Part shown: positions 1 through 7,852 of the stretch, in pieces
Position numbering within the stretch: position 1 is the stretch's first letter
Layout: each line of letters begins with the position of its first letter
Origin: Parapedobacter defluvii
Lineage (GTDB): Bacteria; Bacteroidota; Bacteroidia; Sphingobacteriales; Sphingobacteriaceae
Direction of reading: 5' to 3'
DNA: 64,000 nucleotides
NCBI RefSeq assembly: GCF_014642075.1
Contig: NZ_BMIK01000011.1
Location: 65,550 to 129,549, forward strand
Notes under the pieces: generated by a model
Database searches by the model: none
What the model was told of the DNA's origin: nothing
The model's input: the letters and a program-made list of their open reading frames with translations, nothing else
Position numbers and translations under genes: made by a program

Positions 1-535
1 AGAAATGATAGCCTTTGAAATCTTCGTCAAAATTCTCTTTTATTCTTGATCTATTTACTAACAGAAAGACCCCGTCAACGACTACCGCCGGAGTAATCAG
101 GCTGGCTTTTCCGCTCCACCATAAATCTATGATGCCATCTTTATGATGTGGATGAAATATCAGCCCTAAAGTATTGTCTTGGCCGCTATCAAACCATGCG
201 CCTTTGTCTCGCTTTTCATTAAGCTCAGCAGTTCCGGCAATTCCTAAAATGCCGTATTCGCTTTCTGCCAATACTTTAACTAAACTTGGTCCCCAATCAT
301 TTTCTAAAAACAAAGTATCGTTATGAATGAATAGAATTGTTTCGGAGTCTGAATCAATAAGCGCTTTGTTATATACTTCGCTTAAAGAAAACTGATTGAA
401 ATTCTCGTATTTCTGAATTGTTATATTTTCGTGTGGAAACCCCGACGTTCGCAAAAGCATACGTTCAAAAATTTCGTTTTGTTCGGCGGTATAGTTGCTC
501 GAATAAGCTATGGTTAGAAGAGTTTGTCCTGTCAT
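1..535 (-). CDS. StrF-type glycosyltransferase, partial (3' end outside window)
   Basis: An open frame reads from an ATG at 535-533 down to base 1 (178 codons) with no stop, so the C-terminus lies outside the window. The start MTGQTLLTIAYSSNY, the HNDT acidic motif near residue 80, and VVVDGVFLLVNRSR followed by FDEDFKGYHF near the window edge match the Glyco_tranf_2_5 (StrF-like) family, whose members end this block with a conserved GFHFYD-like segment. These are cytosolic GT-A fold enzymes using nucleotide sugars. It lies 165 bases downstream of the HlyD-type gene on the same strand and is AT-rich like that operon, so it may belong to it, but the gap could hold its own promoter. The substrate cannot be read from sequence. 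Confidence 0.75.
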   Translation of the reverse strand, partial: MTGQTLLTIAYSSNYTAEQNEIFERMLLRTSGFPHENITIQKYENFNQFSLSEVYNKALIDSDSETILFIHNDTLFLENDWGPSLVKVLAESEYGILGIAGTAELNEKRDKGAWFDSGQDNTLGLIFHPHHKDGIIDLWWSGKASLITPAVVVDGVFLLVNRSRIKENFDEDFKGYHF

Positions 536-700
536 CGTTTTTTGATTTATATTCTGTAAGGCAACATTGGTTTCTAAAGGCGTTCTAAAAGATTAAAAAA
601 GGGAAAGCAGGGTTGTTTTTACCTTTGGGTTGCAAAACAGATCCTTTCTTAATGTCAAATATCGACGTATTCAAAAGTGATAGGGATATACTAAGCAGCG

Positions 701-2032
701 TCACCTGCGTTCCATCACTAGTCGCATACTCCGCAGTAATCGCTGCATCAGTGTAGCATCCTCGGTGATTATTTCTGCCGTACCGATCATGCCCGTGGTT
801 AAATAAATCGGGCTGCCAGATTCCATAGGCTTGAAATCCACGCGTGAAAGGAAGATGCTATCCCGGTAGGGTACCTTATTAAGCTTAGCCACTGTTCCCA
901 ATACGACCCCATATTCCTCGAACGGATAGCTTGCGAGTTTGACTAATACCTGCAGCCCGACTTTTACCTTCCCCATATTGAGCTGCGGGATGACCGCTTC
1001 GCCGAAGAAATCTGTACTACCGGCGTTGACAAGGAATACCTCCCTTCCGCTCTCGATATGCTGGTATGGTTGGATAATCCCAGAGAAGATGACGGAGCCC
1101 GGTGTCGGGGCCGTAAGCACATTTAGCATCTTCCATTGCTGCATCTCGCTGACTAAGCTGTTAAGCGCTTGCTGGAACTTCGCTCGCTCCTCCGCGATTT
1201 TATTGTCCAGATCGGCCAGTTCCCTAGTTTTGCCCATGCGTGCAGCCTCGATGGAAAGCAGGCTTGATGCTGTTTGTTGTAGGGGATGCTGCTTAGCGAG
1301 CAGTGCGGCCCGTTCCTTTTGGTATTCGGCAGGTGAGATTACTTTCTTATCCGCAAGTTGCTCATAGCGCATGAATTCGGTTTCAGCGATATTAAATTCC
1401 CGCTGTTGCAGCTCTTGTTGTTTGACTAATTGGGCCCTTTGCTGGCCAATGTTTACCATGTCGCGGAGAAGATAATCCCGTTGTTTCCGGTAGATGCCGT
1501 CTTCTTTGGCAGCCCGGTAGCTTAGGTATGACTGGTAAAAGGCCTGGTATCCCGGCTGTAACTCCCCCAACCGGATCCTCGAGGGTGAGACAAAATCATC
1601 TGATACTGTCCCTTCGGGCGTATACAAGCTGTCTCGAATGCGTTCCAGTCTTTCCAGCATATCCAATACCTGCTGATGATCGGCCGTGCTTTCCATCCAG
1701 GCCAATTCCTGCCCCTGTTTAACAGCTTGGCCGTCTTCAACCAGAATATTGACGAGATTGCCGGCCACCCTGCTGACAACGGGCTTGGGCGCATTGACCG
1801 CATTGACACGGATTGGGGCAATCACCACATCGGGATACTTGATAAATACAGATAACGCTACGATGACTAGTAGCACCACCAACACCCAGGTAATGCCCCA
1901 CCTCATTAGCGCAGCGGGCGGGGCGCTGATGATATCCTGCACATCTTCAGAATGGATTTGCCGCCCATTGTGTGATGCACTCCTACCCACTGTAATATGG
2001 GTGATCGTTGGCTGCGGTGACTGTTGCTCCAT
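701..2032 (-). CDS. HlyD-family membrane fusion protein (adaptor of peptide exporter)
   Basis: A protein of 443 residues. One membrane segment sits at about residues 45-67 (WGITWVLVVLLVIVALSVF), then a biotinyl-lipoyl-like half (VSRVAGNLVNILVEDGQAVKQGQ), a long coiled coil of about 200 residues rich in Gln/Glu/Leu, and a returning beta domain (TAPTPGSVIFSG). This is the classic architecture of the periplasmic adaptor that links an ABC exporter to an outer-membrane channel. It starts 12 bases after the stop of the C39-ABC transporter gene, so the two are almost certainly co-transcribed and work as a pair. No TolC-like outer-membrane gene is visible in the window; the channel must be encoded elsewhere. 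Confidence 0.9.
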   Translation of the reverse strand: MEQQSPQPTITHITVGRSASHNGRQIHSEDVQDIISAPPAALMRWGITWVLVVLLVIVALSVFIKYPDVVIAPIRVNAVNAPKPVVSRVAGNLVNILVEDGQAVKQGQELAWMESTADHQQVLDMLERLERIRDSLYTPEGTVSDDFVSPSRIRLGELQPGYQAFYQSYLSYRAAKEDGIYRKQRDYLLRDMVNIGQQRAQLVKQQELQQREFNIAETEFMRYEQLADKKVISPAEYQKERAALLAKQHPLQQTASSLLSIEAARMGKTRELADLDNKIAEERAKFQQALNSLVSEMQQWKMLNVLTAPTPGSVIFSGIIQPYQHIESGREVFLVNAGSTDFFGEAVIPQLNMGKVKVGLQVLVKLASYPFEEYGVVLGTVAKLNKVPYRDSIFLSRVDFKPMESGSPIYLTTGMIGTAEIITEDATLMQRLLRSMRLVMERR

Positions 2033-2044
2033 GGTAATAGCTTA

Positions 2045-4225
2045 TTAATTGCCTAATTCTAGCTGATTTTTGACCAGTTGGTAATATTCACCCCTTCGTT
2101 CGGTTAGTTCCCAATGTGTTCCCTGTTCAACGATCCTGCCTTTGTCCAGTACTAAGATGTTATCGGCATGGCTTACTGTGCTGAGCCGGTGTGCTACGAT
2201 GATAGCCGTTCGGCCTTCAAGAAAGCCGATGAGGTTGTCGATGATTACTCGCTCATTATTGGCATCCAATGCATTGGTGGCTTCGTCAAATAAGATATAT
2301 CGCGGGTTTTTGTAAACTGCACGAGCAATCAACAGGCGCTGGCGCTGTCCTTGGCTAATGCCTTTACCGGCTACACCGATTTTTGTCTTCAAGCCAAAGG
2401 GTTGTTCCTCAATAAACTCCTGTAGATTGGCGGTTCTTATAGCATGGTTCACCCTTTGTGGGTCAGGGTACTCATCACCGACGGCGATGTTGCGCTCGAT
2501 GGTGTCGGCAAAGATGAACCCGTCTTGCATGACAACCCCACATTGATCCCGCCAAGACGAGAACCCAATCTGTGCAAGTTTTTGCTGACCGACGCGGATC
2601 TCTCCGGATTCTGGCTCGAAAAACCGGAGGATCAGCTTGAGTATGGTTGTTTTTCCACTACCACTCATACCAACAATTGCTGTGGTCTTACCTTCGGGAA
2701 ACCGTATGTCGACGTCTGTGAGTACTGGCTCGTTACCTGCGCCGGGATAGCGGAACGTTACCCCTAGTAAAGTGATACTCTTGTCCTTCGGTAGCTCACG
2801 CATCCATTCATTTTCCATTGGCTCTTCATCCGGTTCGCGGTAAATTTCGTTAATACGCTCCAGGCTGATTTGGGCATCTTGATAGGATTGAATGAACCCG
2901 AGGATCTGTCCAATTGGACTAGAGACCATACCTACGATGTATTGGATCGCCATCATGCCGCCGAGGGTAAGGTCACCATCGATCACCGCTTTAGCACTCA
3001 AGAAAGTGATTAAAATGCTTTTTAGCTGGTTGATGGCCATGGAACCAGCCTGTTGGTATTGTGCAAGAGCAAGGCTCTTTACCTTGAATCTAAACAAGCG
3101 TGCTTGTATGCCCTCCCACAGCCAGCGTTTCTGCCGTTCGGCATTGTTAAGTTTGATCTCCTGCATCGCTTCTACGAGCTCGACGATGGCAGTTTGGTTA
3201 TCAGAGGCGACAGCAAACCTGCGGTGATCCAGTTCGCGCCTACTTTTAAGGAAGAGCAGGATCCAGCCTGTGTAGAGAATCGAAGCACCAAGAAAGATGG
3301 AGAAAATCCCTGCATGGTAAAAGGCCAGCACAAAGCCGAAAACAATTAGATTAATAAAAGAGAACATTGTCCCCAACATGGAACCGGTCAGGAAACTTTC
3401 AATGCGTTGCTGATCCGCCATGCGCTGCATGATGTCGCCCGTAGTCTTCGTCTCATAGAATTTCATCGGCAACTTCATCAGTTTGATGAGCATGTCAGTC
3501 AGGATTGAAATGTTGACACGTGTACTGATGTGCAGTAGTATCCAGGATCGGATAAAATCCACACCCACCTGACCAATAAACAAGGCAATCTGGGCGATCA
3601 GGATAAGATGAATGAAATTTAGGTTGCGCGTATTGATGCCGATGTCGACTACCGACTGGGTGAGGAAGGGCGTAACCAGCTGAAGGATCGTGCCGACAAG
3701 CAATCCGAGGGTAAGCTGGACGAAAAGCCTGCGATAAGTGGCGAAATAGCGTAACACAGCATTCCATTTCAATGTTCTCGTCTCATCTTCCTCCCTTTCA
3801 TAGAAGGTCGGGGTTTGATTCAGCAATAGTGAAATGCCGTTATGGAGTTCTTCGTGAGCGAACCAATTGGCAGCGAATTCCTTTTTATCCAACTTACGTT
3901 TGCAATTGGCGGGATCAGCGATGTGATAATAACCTTTTTTGACTCGATAAAGAACCACGAAATGGTTTTGCCGCCAATGCAGAATGCAGGGAAGGTGTAT
4001 CTCATCGAGTTGTTCCAGAGTTAGTTTGACCCCCTGTGTACGGAAGCCGATTTTCTCTGCAGCCTCACTGATGCCCAAAAGATTTACTCCGCCTTTTGTA
4101 ACTTGGCAAAGTTGACGCAGGCGATAGATATCAATGTTTCGGCCGTAGTGGCGGCATATGATGCGCAGACAGGTAGCTCCGCAATCCATCTGGTCCTGTT
4201 GACGGTGGTGGGGAAAGGGTCTCAC
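2045..4225 (-). CDS. Peptidase C39-containing ABC transporter (PCAT), double-glycine leader processing and export
   Basis: A protein of 726 residues with the full PCAT order. The N-terminal C39 cysteine peptidase has Gln9/Gln10, catalytic Cys15 in DQMDCGATCL, His88 in RQNHFVVLY and Asp104 in YYHIADPA. The six-helix ABC membrane domain covers about 165-440, and the C-terminal ATPase has Walker A GMSGSGKTT near 520, signature ISQGQRQRLLIARA and Walker B YILFDEATNALD. All catalytic residues are present, so it should cut after the Gly-Gly of a leader and pump the core peptide across the inner membrane. The matching substrate is the 100-residue peptide gene at 7410-7712. It lies 25 bases after the second glycosyltransferase gene and 12 before the HlyD gene. 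Confidence 0.94.
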   Translation of the reverse strand: MRPFPHHRQQDQMDCGATCLRIICRHYGRNIDIYRLRQLCQVTKGGVNLLGISEAAEKIGFRTQGVKLTLEQLDEIHLPCILHWRQNHFVVLYRVKKGYYHIADPANCKRKLDKKEFAANWFAHEELHNGISLLLNQTPTFYEREEDETRTLKWNAVLRYFATYRRLFVQLTLGLLVGTILQLVTPFLTQSVVDIGINTRNLNFIHLILIAQIALFIGQVGVDFIRSWILLHISTRVNISILTDMLIKLMKLPMKFYETKTTGDIMQRMADQQRIESFLTGSMLGTMFSFINLIVFGFVLAFYHAGIFSIFLGASILYTGWILLFLKSRRELDHRRFAVASDNQTAIVELVEAMQEIKLNNAERQKRWLWEGIQARLFRFKVKSLALAQYQQAGSMAINQLKSILITFLSAKAVIDGDLTLGGMMAIQYIVGMVSSPIGQILGFIQSYQDAQISLERINEIYREPDEEPMENEWMRELPKDKSITLLGVTFRYPGAGNEPVLTDVDIRFPEGKTTAIVGMSGSGKTTILKLILRFFEPESGEIRVGQQKLAQIGFSSWRDQCGVVMQDGFIFADTIERNIAVGDEYPDPQRVNHAIRTANLQEFIEEQPFGLKTKIGVAGKGISQGQRQRLLIARAVYKNPRYILFDEATNALDANNERVIIDNLIGFLEGRTAIIVAHRLSTVSHADNILVLDKGRIVEQGTHWELTERRGEYYQLVKNQLELGN

Positions 4226-4251
4226 GATTAAATTAAATAGCTAAGGCTTTT

Positions 4252-4926
4252 TTACATTTTGGTTAGCCTGCCGGGACTATGGCGGTCACAAATGTCGATT
4301 AGCATTTCCAACTTCTTATTCGATCTGTAAAAACAATTAGCAAGGCTACCATTGCCTTGGCATTCGCTAGATCGAATATCTGAGTAGCCAAAGTCTTTTT
4401 GGACGGAAATAAATGGATAGATTAACATTTTCAAACTCGTCAACGCTGAGAGCTTGCCGTCAGCGGTATCTTTTTCGCCGAATGGTTCTCTACGTATAAG
4501 AGGAAACATATATTTGTTTAAAACGATTAATTGGGTTCCGTAAAAATTATCAACCCAACTGAGCTGTCTCGTAATCGGAATGGCTTGGTTGAACCAACTT
4601 ACACCGCCCAGTACCATATTGCATCCCAAATCAAAAGCCCGTAATATGCTGTCAAAAAGAAATTGCTTCGAATAGTGTGGCGTAAACTCATGGCCATCCT
4701 CACAGATAATGATCACATCATCATCTTTTACCATCGCTATATCGACAATATTGACAATACTATTCCACAGACTGAAGGAATCTTGCGAATGTCCAGAGGC
4801 CTCCACGATTGTTAAAGCAAATTCACCCCTGCCGTTGAATTGCTCTCTAATATGCTTACGCCGATCCTCCCGTTCAGGCAGGTTGATCACATACATGGGA
4901 ATAGAGATTTCTGAATAATCAATCAT
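4252..4926 (-). CDS. GT25-like glycosyltransferase, downstream paralogue with altered EDD motif
   Basis: A protein of 224 residues clearly paralogous to its upstream neighbour: both share YVINLPEREDRRKHI-type N-termini, a central LWNSI block, IIICED, LLGGVSW/VLGGVSW and SIQKDFGYSDI near the C-terminus. The INL-x-R-x-D-R start and the Cys-Glu-Asp-x-His segment resemble glycosyltransferase family 25 (lipooligosaccharide type). Here the acidic motif reads E76-D77-G78, while the neighbour has E-D-D, so this copy may have changed or lost catalysis. Its start overlaps the neighbour's end by 8 bases, implying translational coupling. The position inside a peptide-export operon suggests a peptide or its outer-membrane partner as acceptor, but that is inference. 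Family call is by motif only. Confidence 0.6.
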   Translation of the reverse strand: MIDYSEISIPMYVINLPEREDRRKHIREQFNGRGEFALTIVEASGHSQDSFSLWNSIVNIVDIAMVKDDDVIIICEDGHEFTPHYSKQFLFDSILRAFDLGCNMVLGGVSWFNQAIPITRQLSWVDNFYGTQLIVLNKYMFPLIRREPFGEKDTADGKLSALTSLKMLIYPFISVQKDFGYSDIRSSECQGNGSLANCFYRSNKKLEMLIDICDRHSPGRLTKM

Positions 4927-5599
4927 TTGGTCTATAATTATTAAATTCTATTTTGTAATAACTGGCTACGGATTTTAGCTGGTTGAGTTTTTCTGTCTGG
5001 GCGCTAAATAAACTCGATACTTTGCCTTTTTTGTCATTGCCTGTGGTAATATCAGAGTAGCCGAATTCTTTCTGGATGGAAATAAATGGATGTAACAAAA
5101 AAACAGCGTCGGAAAGCGTGGAAAATTTCAGATCTGCATCGTCTCCTGGAACGAATTCTGCGCGCAGAATTCGTTCAAAAAATTTTCGGAAGACTACCGT
5201 GAATTGAAGTCCATTAAATCTGTTCACCCAGAATATTTCTTTATCTACTTGCAATGTAGAGTCCAGCCAACTTACTCCACCCAGTAATACATCAGCCTTC
5301 CATTCTCCGGCCATCGATATGGAGTCAAATAATCTTTTCGTATTGTATTCTTTTGTAAAGACATGATCATCTTCGCAAATAATAATGAAATCATCCTTTC
5401 CAGTCAGTGCATTTTGTATGATTTGACATATGGAATTCCATAAGCCGATTGCTCCGATCTTATGTCTTGAAGCAGGCACAATGAAAACCTCGAATTCTTT
5501 CCTTCCTCCGAATTCTGATATTATGCTTTGTTTTCGATCCTTGCGCTTTGATAAGTTAATTACAAAAGTTTTGATCCGTGCCTTTCGATCTATTATCAT
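4919..5599 (-). CDS. GT25-like glycosyltransferase
   Basis: A protein of 226 residues. The N-terminus TFVINLSKRKDRKQSI is the GT25-type nucleotide-sugar binding start, and C75-E76-D77-D78-H79 is the acidic metal/sugar motif expected of the family. There is no signal peptide, so it should act in the cytosol, before export by the C39 transporter. Its first codon overlaps the stop region of the TlpA-like gene by 4 bases and its end overlaps the second glycosyltransferase by 8, so the three are translated as a coupled set. It could modify Ser/Thr or Cys of the precursor peptide, as in glycocins, or act on an unrelated surface sugar. It is AT-rich compared with genes beyond 12.6 kb. Confidence 0.62.
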   Translation of the reverse strand: MIIDRKARIKTFVINLSKRKDRKQSIISEFGGRKEFEVFIVPASRHKIGAIGLWNSICQIIQNALTGKDDFIIICEDDHVFTKEYNTKRLFDSISMAGEWKADVLLGGVSWLDSTLQVDKEIFWVNRFNGLQFTVVFRKFFERILRAEFVPGDDADLKFSTLSDAVFLLHPFISIQKEFGYSDITTGNDKKGKVSSLFSAQTEKLNQLKSVASYYKIEFNNYRPND

Positions 5600-7179
5600 T
5601 GATTTTTATTTTCGTTTCCCTCGAATTCGCTCTTCAGTTTGGACTGAATTCTTATTTCTCTGACCGTTTGTTTCTCCCAAGTGGAAGAGTGGTCACCATT
5701 GGTTAGATAGTCATTTATTAAGTCCCTTATCTCGTTACCATCTGGACCAGGAGCATTTTTATGGACCAACCGGCCTGCAGCGTCGTACAATAGGTAACGA
5801 GGTATCGCCCCAAGTTGAATTTGTTTGGCCCACTCGGATTTACCCGGGTTCAGAAGCAGAAAACTGCCAGGGAATTCCGATACGCCTTCCTGCTTTGCTG
5901 CTTTCTCCCAATCGTCAAACTTACGGTCAAGCGCCAAGTACATGAAACGGATAGGCTTGCCCGCATAATCCTCCCTTAACCGATGCGAGGCTGGCATAAC
6001 CTTACGGCAGGGTTCGCACCAGCTTGCCCAGAGATCCACATAGATGACGTTACCTTTACTTGCTGCAATGATCGCAGATAATGTAGTCGTTGCCTTGCTT
6101 CCATCCATTAAAAACATGGAGTCTGTGGCCAAACGAAGCTCACTGAAATCGAGGAAATACGTATTTCGGATTTCATTCACTAGATTGGTATCTTTAACCG
6201 CCGATGAGAAAGCATGCATTAACATCTTAAAACTGTCTACCGGTAGTAAATCTGCCGCCAAAGTCACCTCGTTATACAGCATAATTTCCTTAATCCGAAC
6301 GGGATAAATAGGTGATTCGGCAAGTTCGCGAAAATGGCGGGTAAATGTTCCCGAACTACGTGTTTTACTTTCGTATGCCTGACAGAGTCCGAGTAAGTGC
6401 GAGTAGGGCAAAAGGTGACCATCTCCATTTTTGGCACCTTCAATGATACGACGTACATCTGCGTCACTGATGATTCCCAGCCTGTATTGAATTAGGTATC
6501 TATCAAACAGTATTTGGTCCTTTTTCAGCGCATAGGCGTTCTCGGATATGAGTGCGTTTATTTTTAAGCTGTCCAGCATATTCATCTCCAACATGGATTC
6601 GGCTAGTGCCTTTTCGCCCCATGTTTTGCTTTCGTCCATATTGAAACTAAACCTATTGGAGGTCGAGTCGGAACTATTTGCATACTTGAGTACAGGTGCA
6701 AAGAACATCAGTTTAGCCGAATAGTACCCGTTACTGTACAACGCACGAACAAAAAGGGAATCGATGCTCAAGTCCATCGGCATAAACGGCCGGTTTGTAA
6801 TCATGAAGATAGGATTCTCGCCCTCATAGCGGACCTCTAGGGTGTCGCCGCTTTGGACGAGAATCTCCGCCTTATAAAATCGGTCGTACCTGTGTTGGAC
6901 AATCGCTTGGCCATTTTTCAGGCTGAAGGTTATCGTATCTGGTCCACGCCCATTAAGTTCTATGGGGTTAGCCCAGAAATTATCCCAAATGGTAAGGGCT
7001 TTGATATTGGTGTTCATATTCGAGTTAACCACGACGGTGTCCGAAATGATCGGCGCGTCTTTCAAGATCAGCGTAAAGGTGGAATCGCTGCTGTCGCTAA
7101 TGTTATTTGATTCGGCATTATTACATCCAAAAAGCAACAGAAATGACGTTAGAAAACCTATAAAACTATCTCCGTACAT
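5596..7179 (-). CDS. TlpA-like thioredoxin-fold lipoprotein (thiol-disulfide oxidoreductase)
   Basis: A protein of 527 residues. A short hydrophobic start ends in LLLFGC at Cys19, a probable lipoprotein anchor although Phe at -2 is not ideal. A long middle part (about 30-370), typical of Bacteroidota TlpA proteins with a DUF4369-like N-terminal beta domain, precedes a C-terminal thioredoxin domain with VIYVDLWASWCEPCRKV, the active-site pair being the Cys of WCEPC, and a later cis-Pro loop (GAIPRYLLYD). It should sit in the periplasm and reduce or reshuffle disulfides. It is placed between the peptide precursor and the glycosyltransferases and overlaps the latter by 4 bases, so its substrate may be the exported four-Cys peptide. 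The start ATG follows an AT-rich, Shine-Dalgarno-free stretch. Confidence 0.85.
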   Translation of the reverse strand: MYGDSFIGFLTSFLLLFGCNNAESNNISDSSDSTFTLILKDAPIISDTVVVNSNMNTNIKALTIWDNFWANPIELNGRGPDTITFSLKNGQAIVQHRYDRFYKAEILVQSGDTLEVRYEGENPIFMITNRPFMPMDLSIDSLFVRALYSNGYYSAKLMFFAPVLKYANSSDSTSNRFSFNMDESKTWGEKALAESMLEMNMLDSLKINALISENAYALKKDQILFDRYLIQYRLGIISDADVRRIIEGAKNGDGHLLPYSHLLGLCQAYESKTRSSGTFTRHFRELAESPIYPVRIKEIMLYNEVTLAADLLPVDSFKMLMHAFSSAVKDTNLVNEIRNTYFLDFSELRLATDSMFLMDGSKATTTLSAIIAASKGNVIYVDLWASWCEPCRKVMPASHRLREDYAGKPIRFMYLALDRKFDDWEKAAKQEGVSEFPGSFLLLNPGKSEWAKQIQLGAIPRYLLYDAAGRLVHKNAPGPDGNEIRDLINDYLTNGDHSSTWEKQTVREIRIQSKLKSEFEGNENKNQ

Positions 7180-7282
7180 TGTTAAAGCGATTGATAAAAA
7201 TGACTACTTGACCAGAATGCAGCTTTTGTTTTATTCAAATGACACTGCGTGGCAGATATTTCTCCTTCATTTGACACAATGG

Positions 7283-7309
7283 GCAAATAGCAGGGAAGCT
7301 GCTATTTGC
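7283..7309 (-). terminator. Perfect 11-bp hairpin between precursor gene and TlpA-like gene
   Basis: GCAAATAGCAG at 7283-7293 and its exact complement at 7299-7309 enclose a five-base loop. No T-tract follows on the minus strand, so it is not a classical intrinsic terminator. A second, 8-bp inverted repeat (TCAAATGA at 7235-7242 and TCATTTGA at 7267-7274) lies just downstream. In peptide operons such hairpins often cause partial termination or stabilise the precursor mRNA so that the peptide is made in excess; that role is inferred here. Confidence 0.45.
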
Positions 7310-7409
7310 TTTGTTAGGAAGGTTTCACAATCTATCATTAATATGCAAGGTGTCTGAATGCTTGTATTAAATGCATAGCAATGATTTGATTGGTTGGAGG
7401 ACCTTTTCT

Positions 7410-7712
7410 TCAGTACCAAGACGCACTAGCGCAGCTATCGCAGCACCATTGTCTGCCATCTCCGGCTGTGTTAGCCATGAGATTGTCCGCGTCGGTTCTA
7501 GATATACCACGTAGAATCCAAGTAGATCCGATATTACCGTCTCCCATATCGGAAGATTGTCCAGAACCTGAAGCGTCCCAGTTCAATTCTCCTGTTGCAG
7601 TCCAGCCACTTGGTAGATAGACAGCACAGGTGCCACCGCCTACAATTTGTTTCAGCTGCTCCCTCGTCAGGATTTCCCCTACATTCTTGAAATCCAATTT
7701 TAACTTTTTCAT
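7410..7712 (-). CDS. Double-glycine leader precursor peptide, four Cys, candidate modified peptide
   Basis: A 100-residue peptide. The leader (1-26) is lysine-rich and ends in L15-TREQLKQIV-G25-G26, which fits the double-glycine leader rule with Leu at -12, Leu at -7, Ile at -4 and Gly-Gly at -2/-1; Gln replaces the usual Glu at -8, as is common in Bacteroidota leaders. The predicted core (27-100, 74 residues) is rich in Gly, Ser, Thr, Asp and Trp, has Cys29 near its start and Cys90, Cys91 and Cys94 in the C-terminal WCCDSC, and ends SASWY. Four Cys allow two disulfides. It sits between a VKOR/thioredoxin fusion and a TlpA-like protein, with a C39 transporter downstream. The core matches no bacteriocin I recognise. 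Confidence 0.85.
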   Translation of the reverse strand: MKKLKLDFKNVGEILTREQLKQIVGGGTCAVYLPSGWTATGELNWDASGSGQSSDMGDGNIGSTWILRGISRTDADNLMANTAGDGRQWCCDSCASASWY

Positions 7713-7852
7713 TTTTCTAAAGTTAGGGCAAGAATTTACCCGATTTTAAATAACAAAAACTGATACGTTCAACACGAGTTCTTTACTTAATTCGTGCATT
7801 CTCATTTTTCTTCTTCTGTTGCTTTTTTTCTTGACTTTTCTACCTCCTTCTT

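Noticed and set aside
7180-7409. Additional precursor peptides between the peptide gene and the TlpA-like gene
   Set aside because: Only frames of up to 23 codons (for example MIDCETFLTKQIAASLLF) were found and none has a double-glycine leader.
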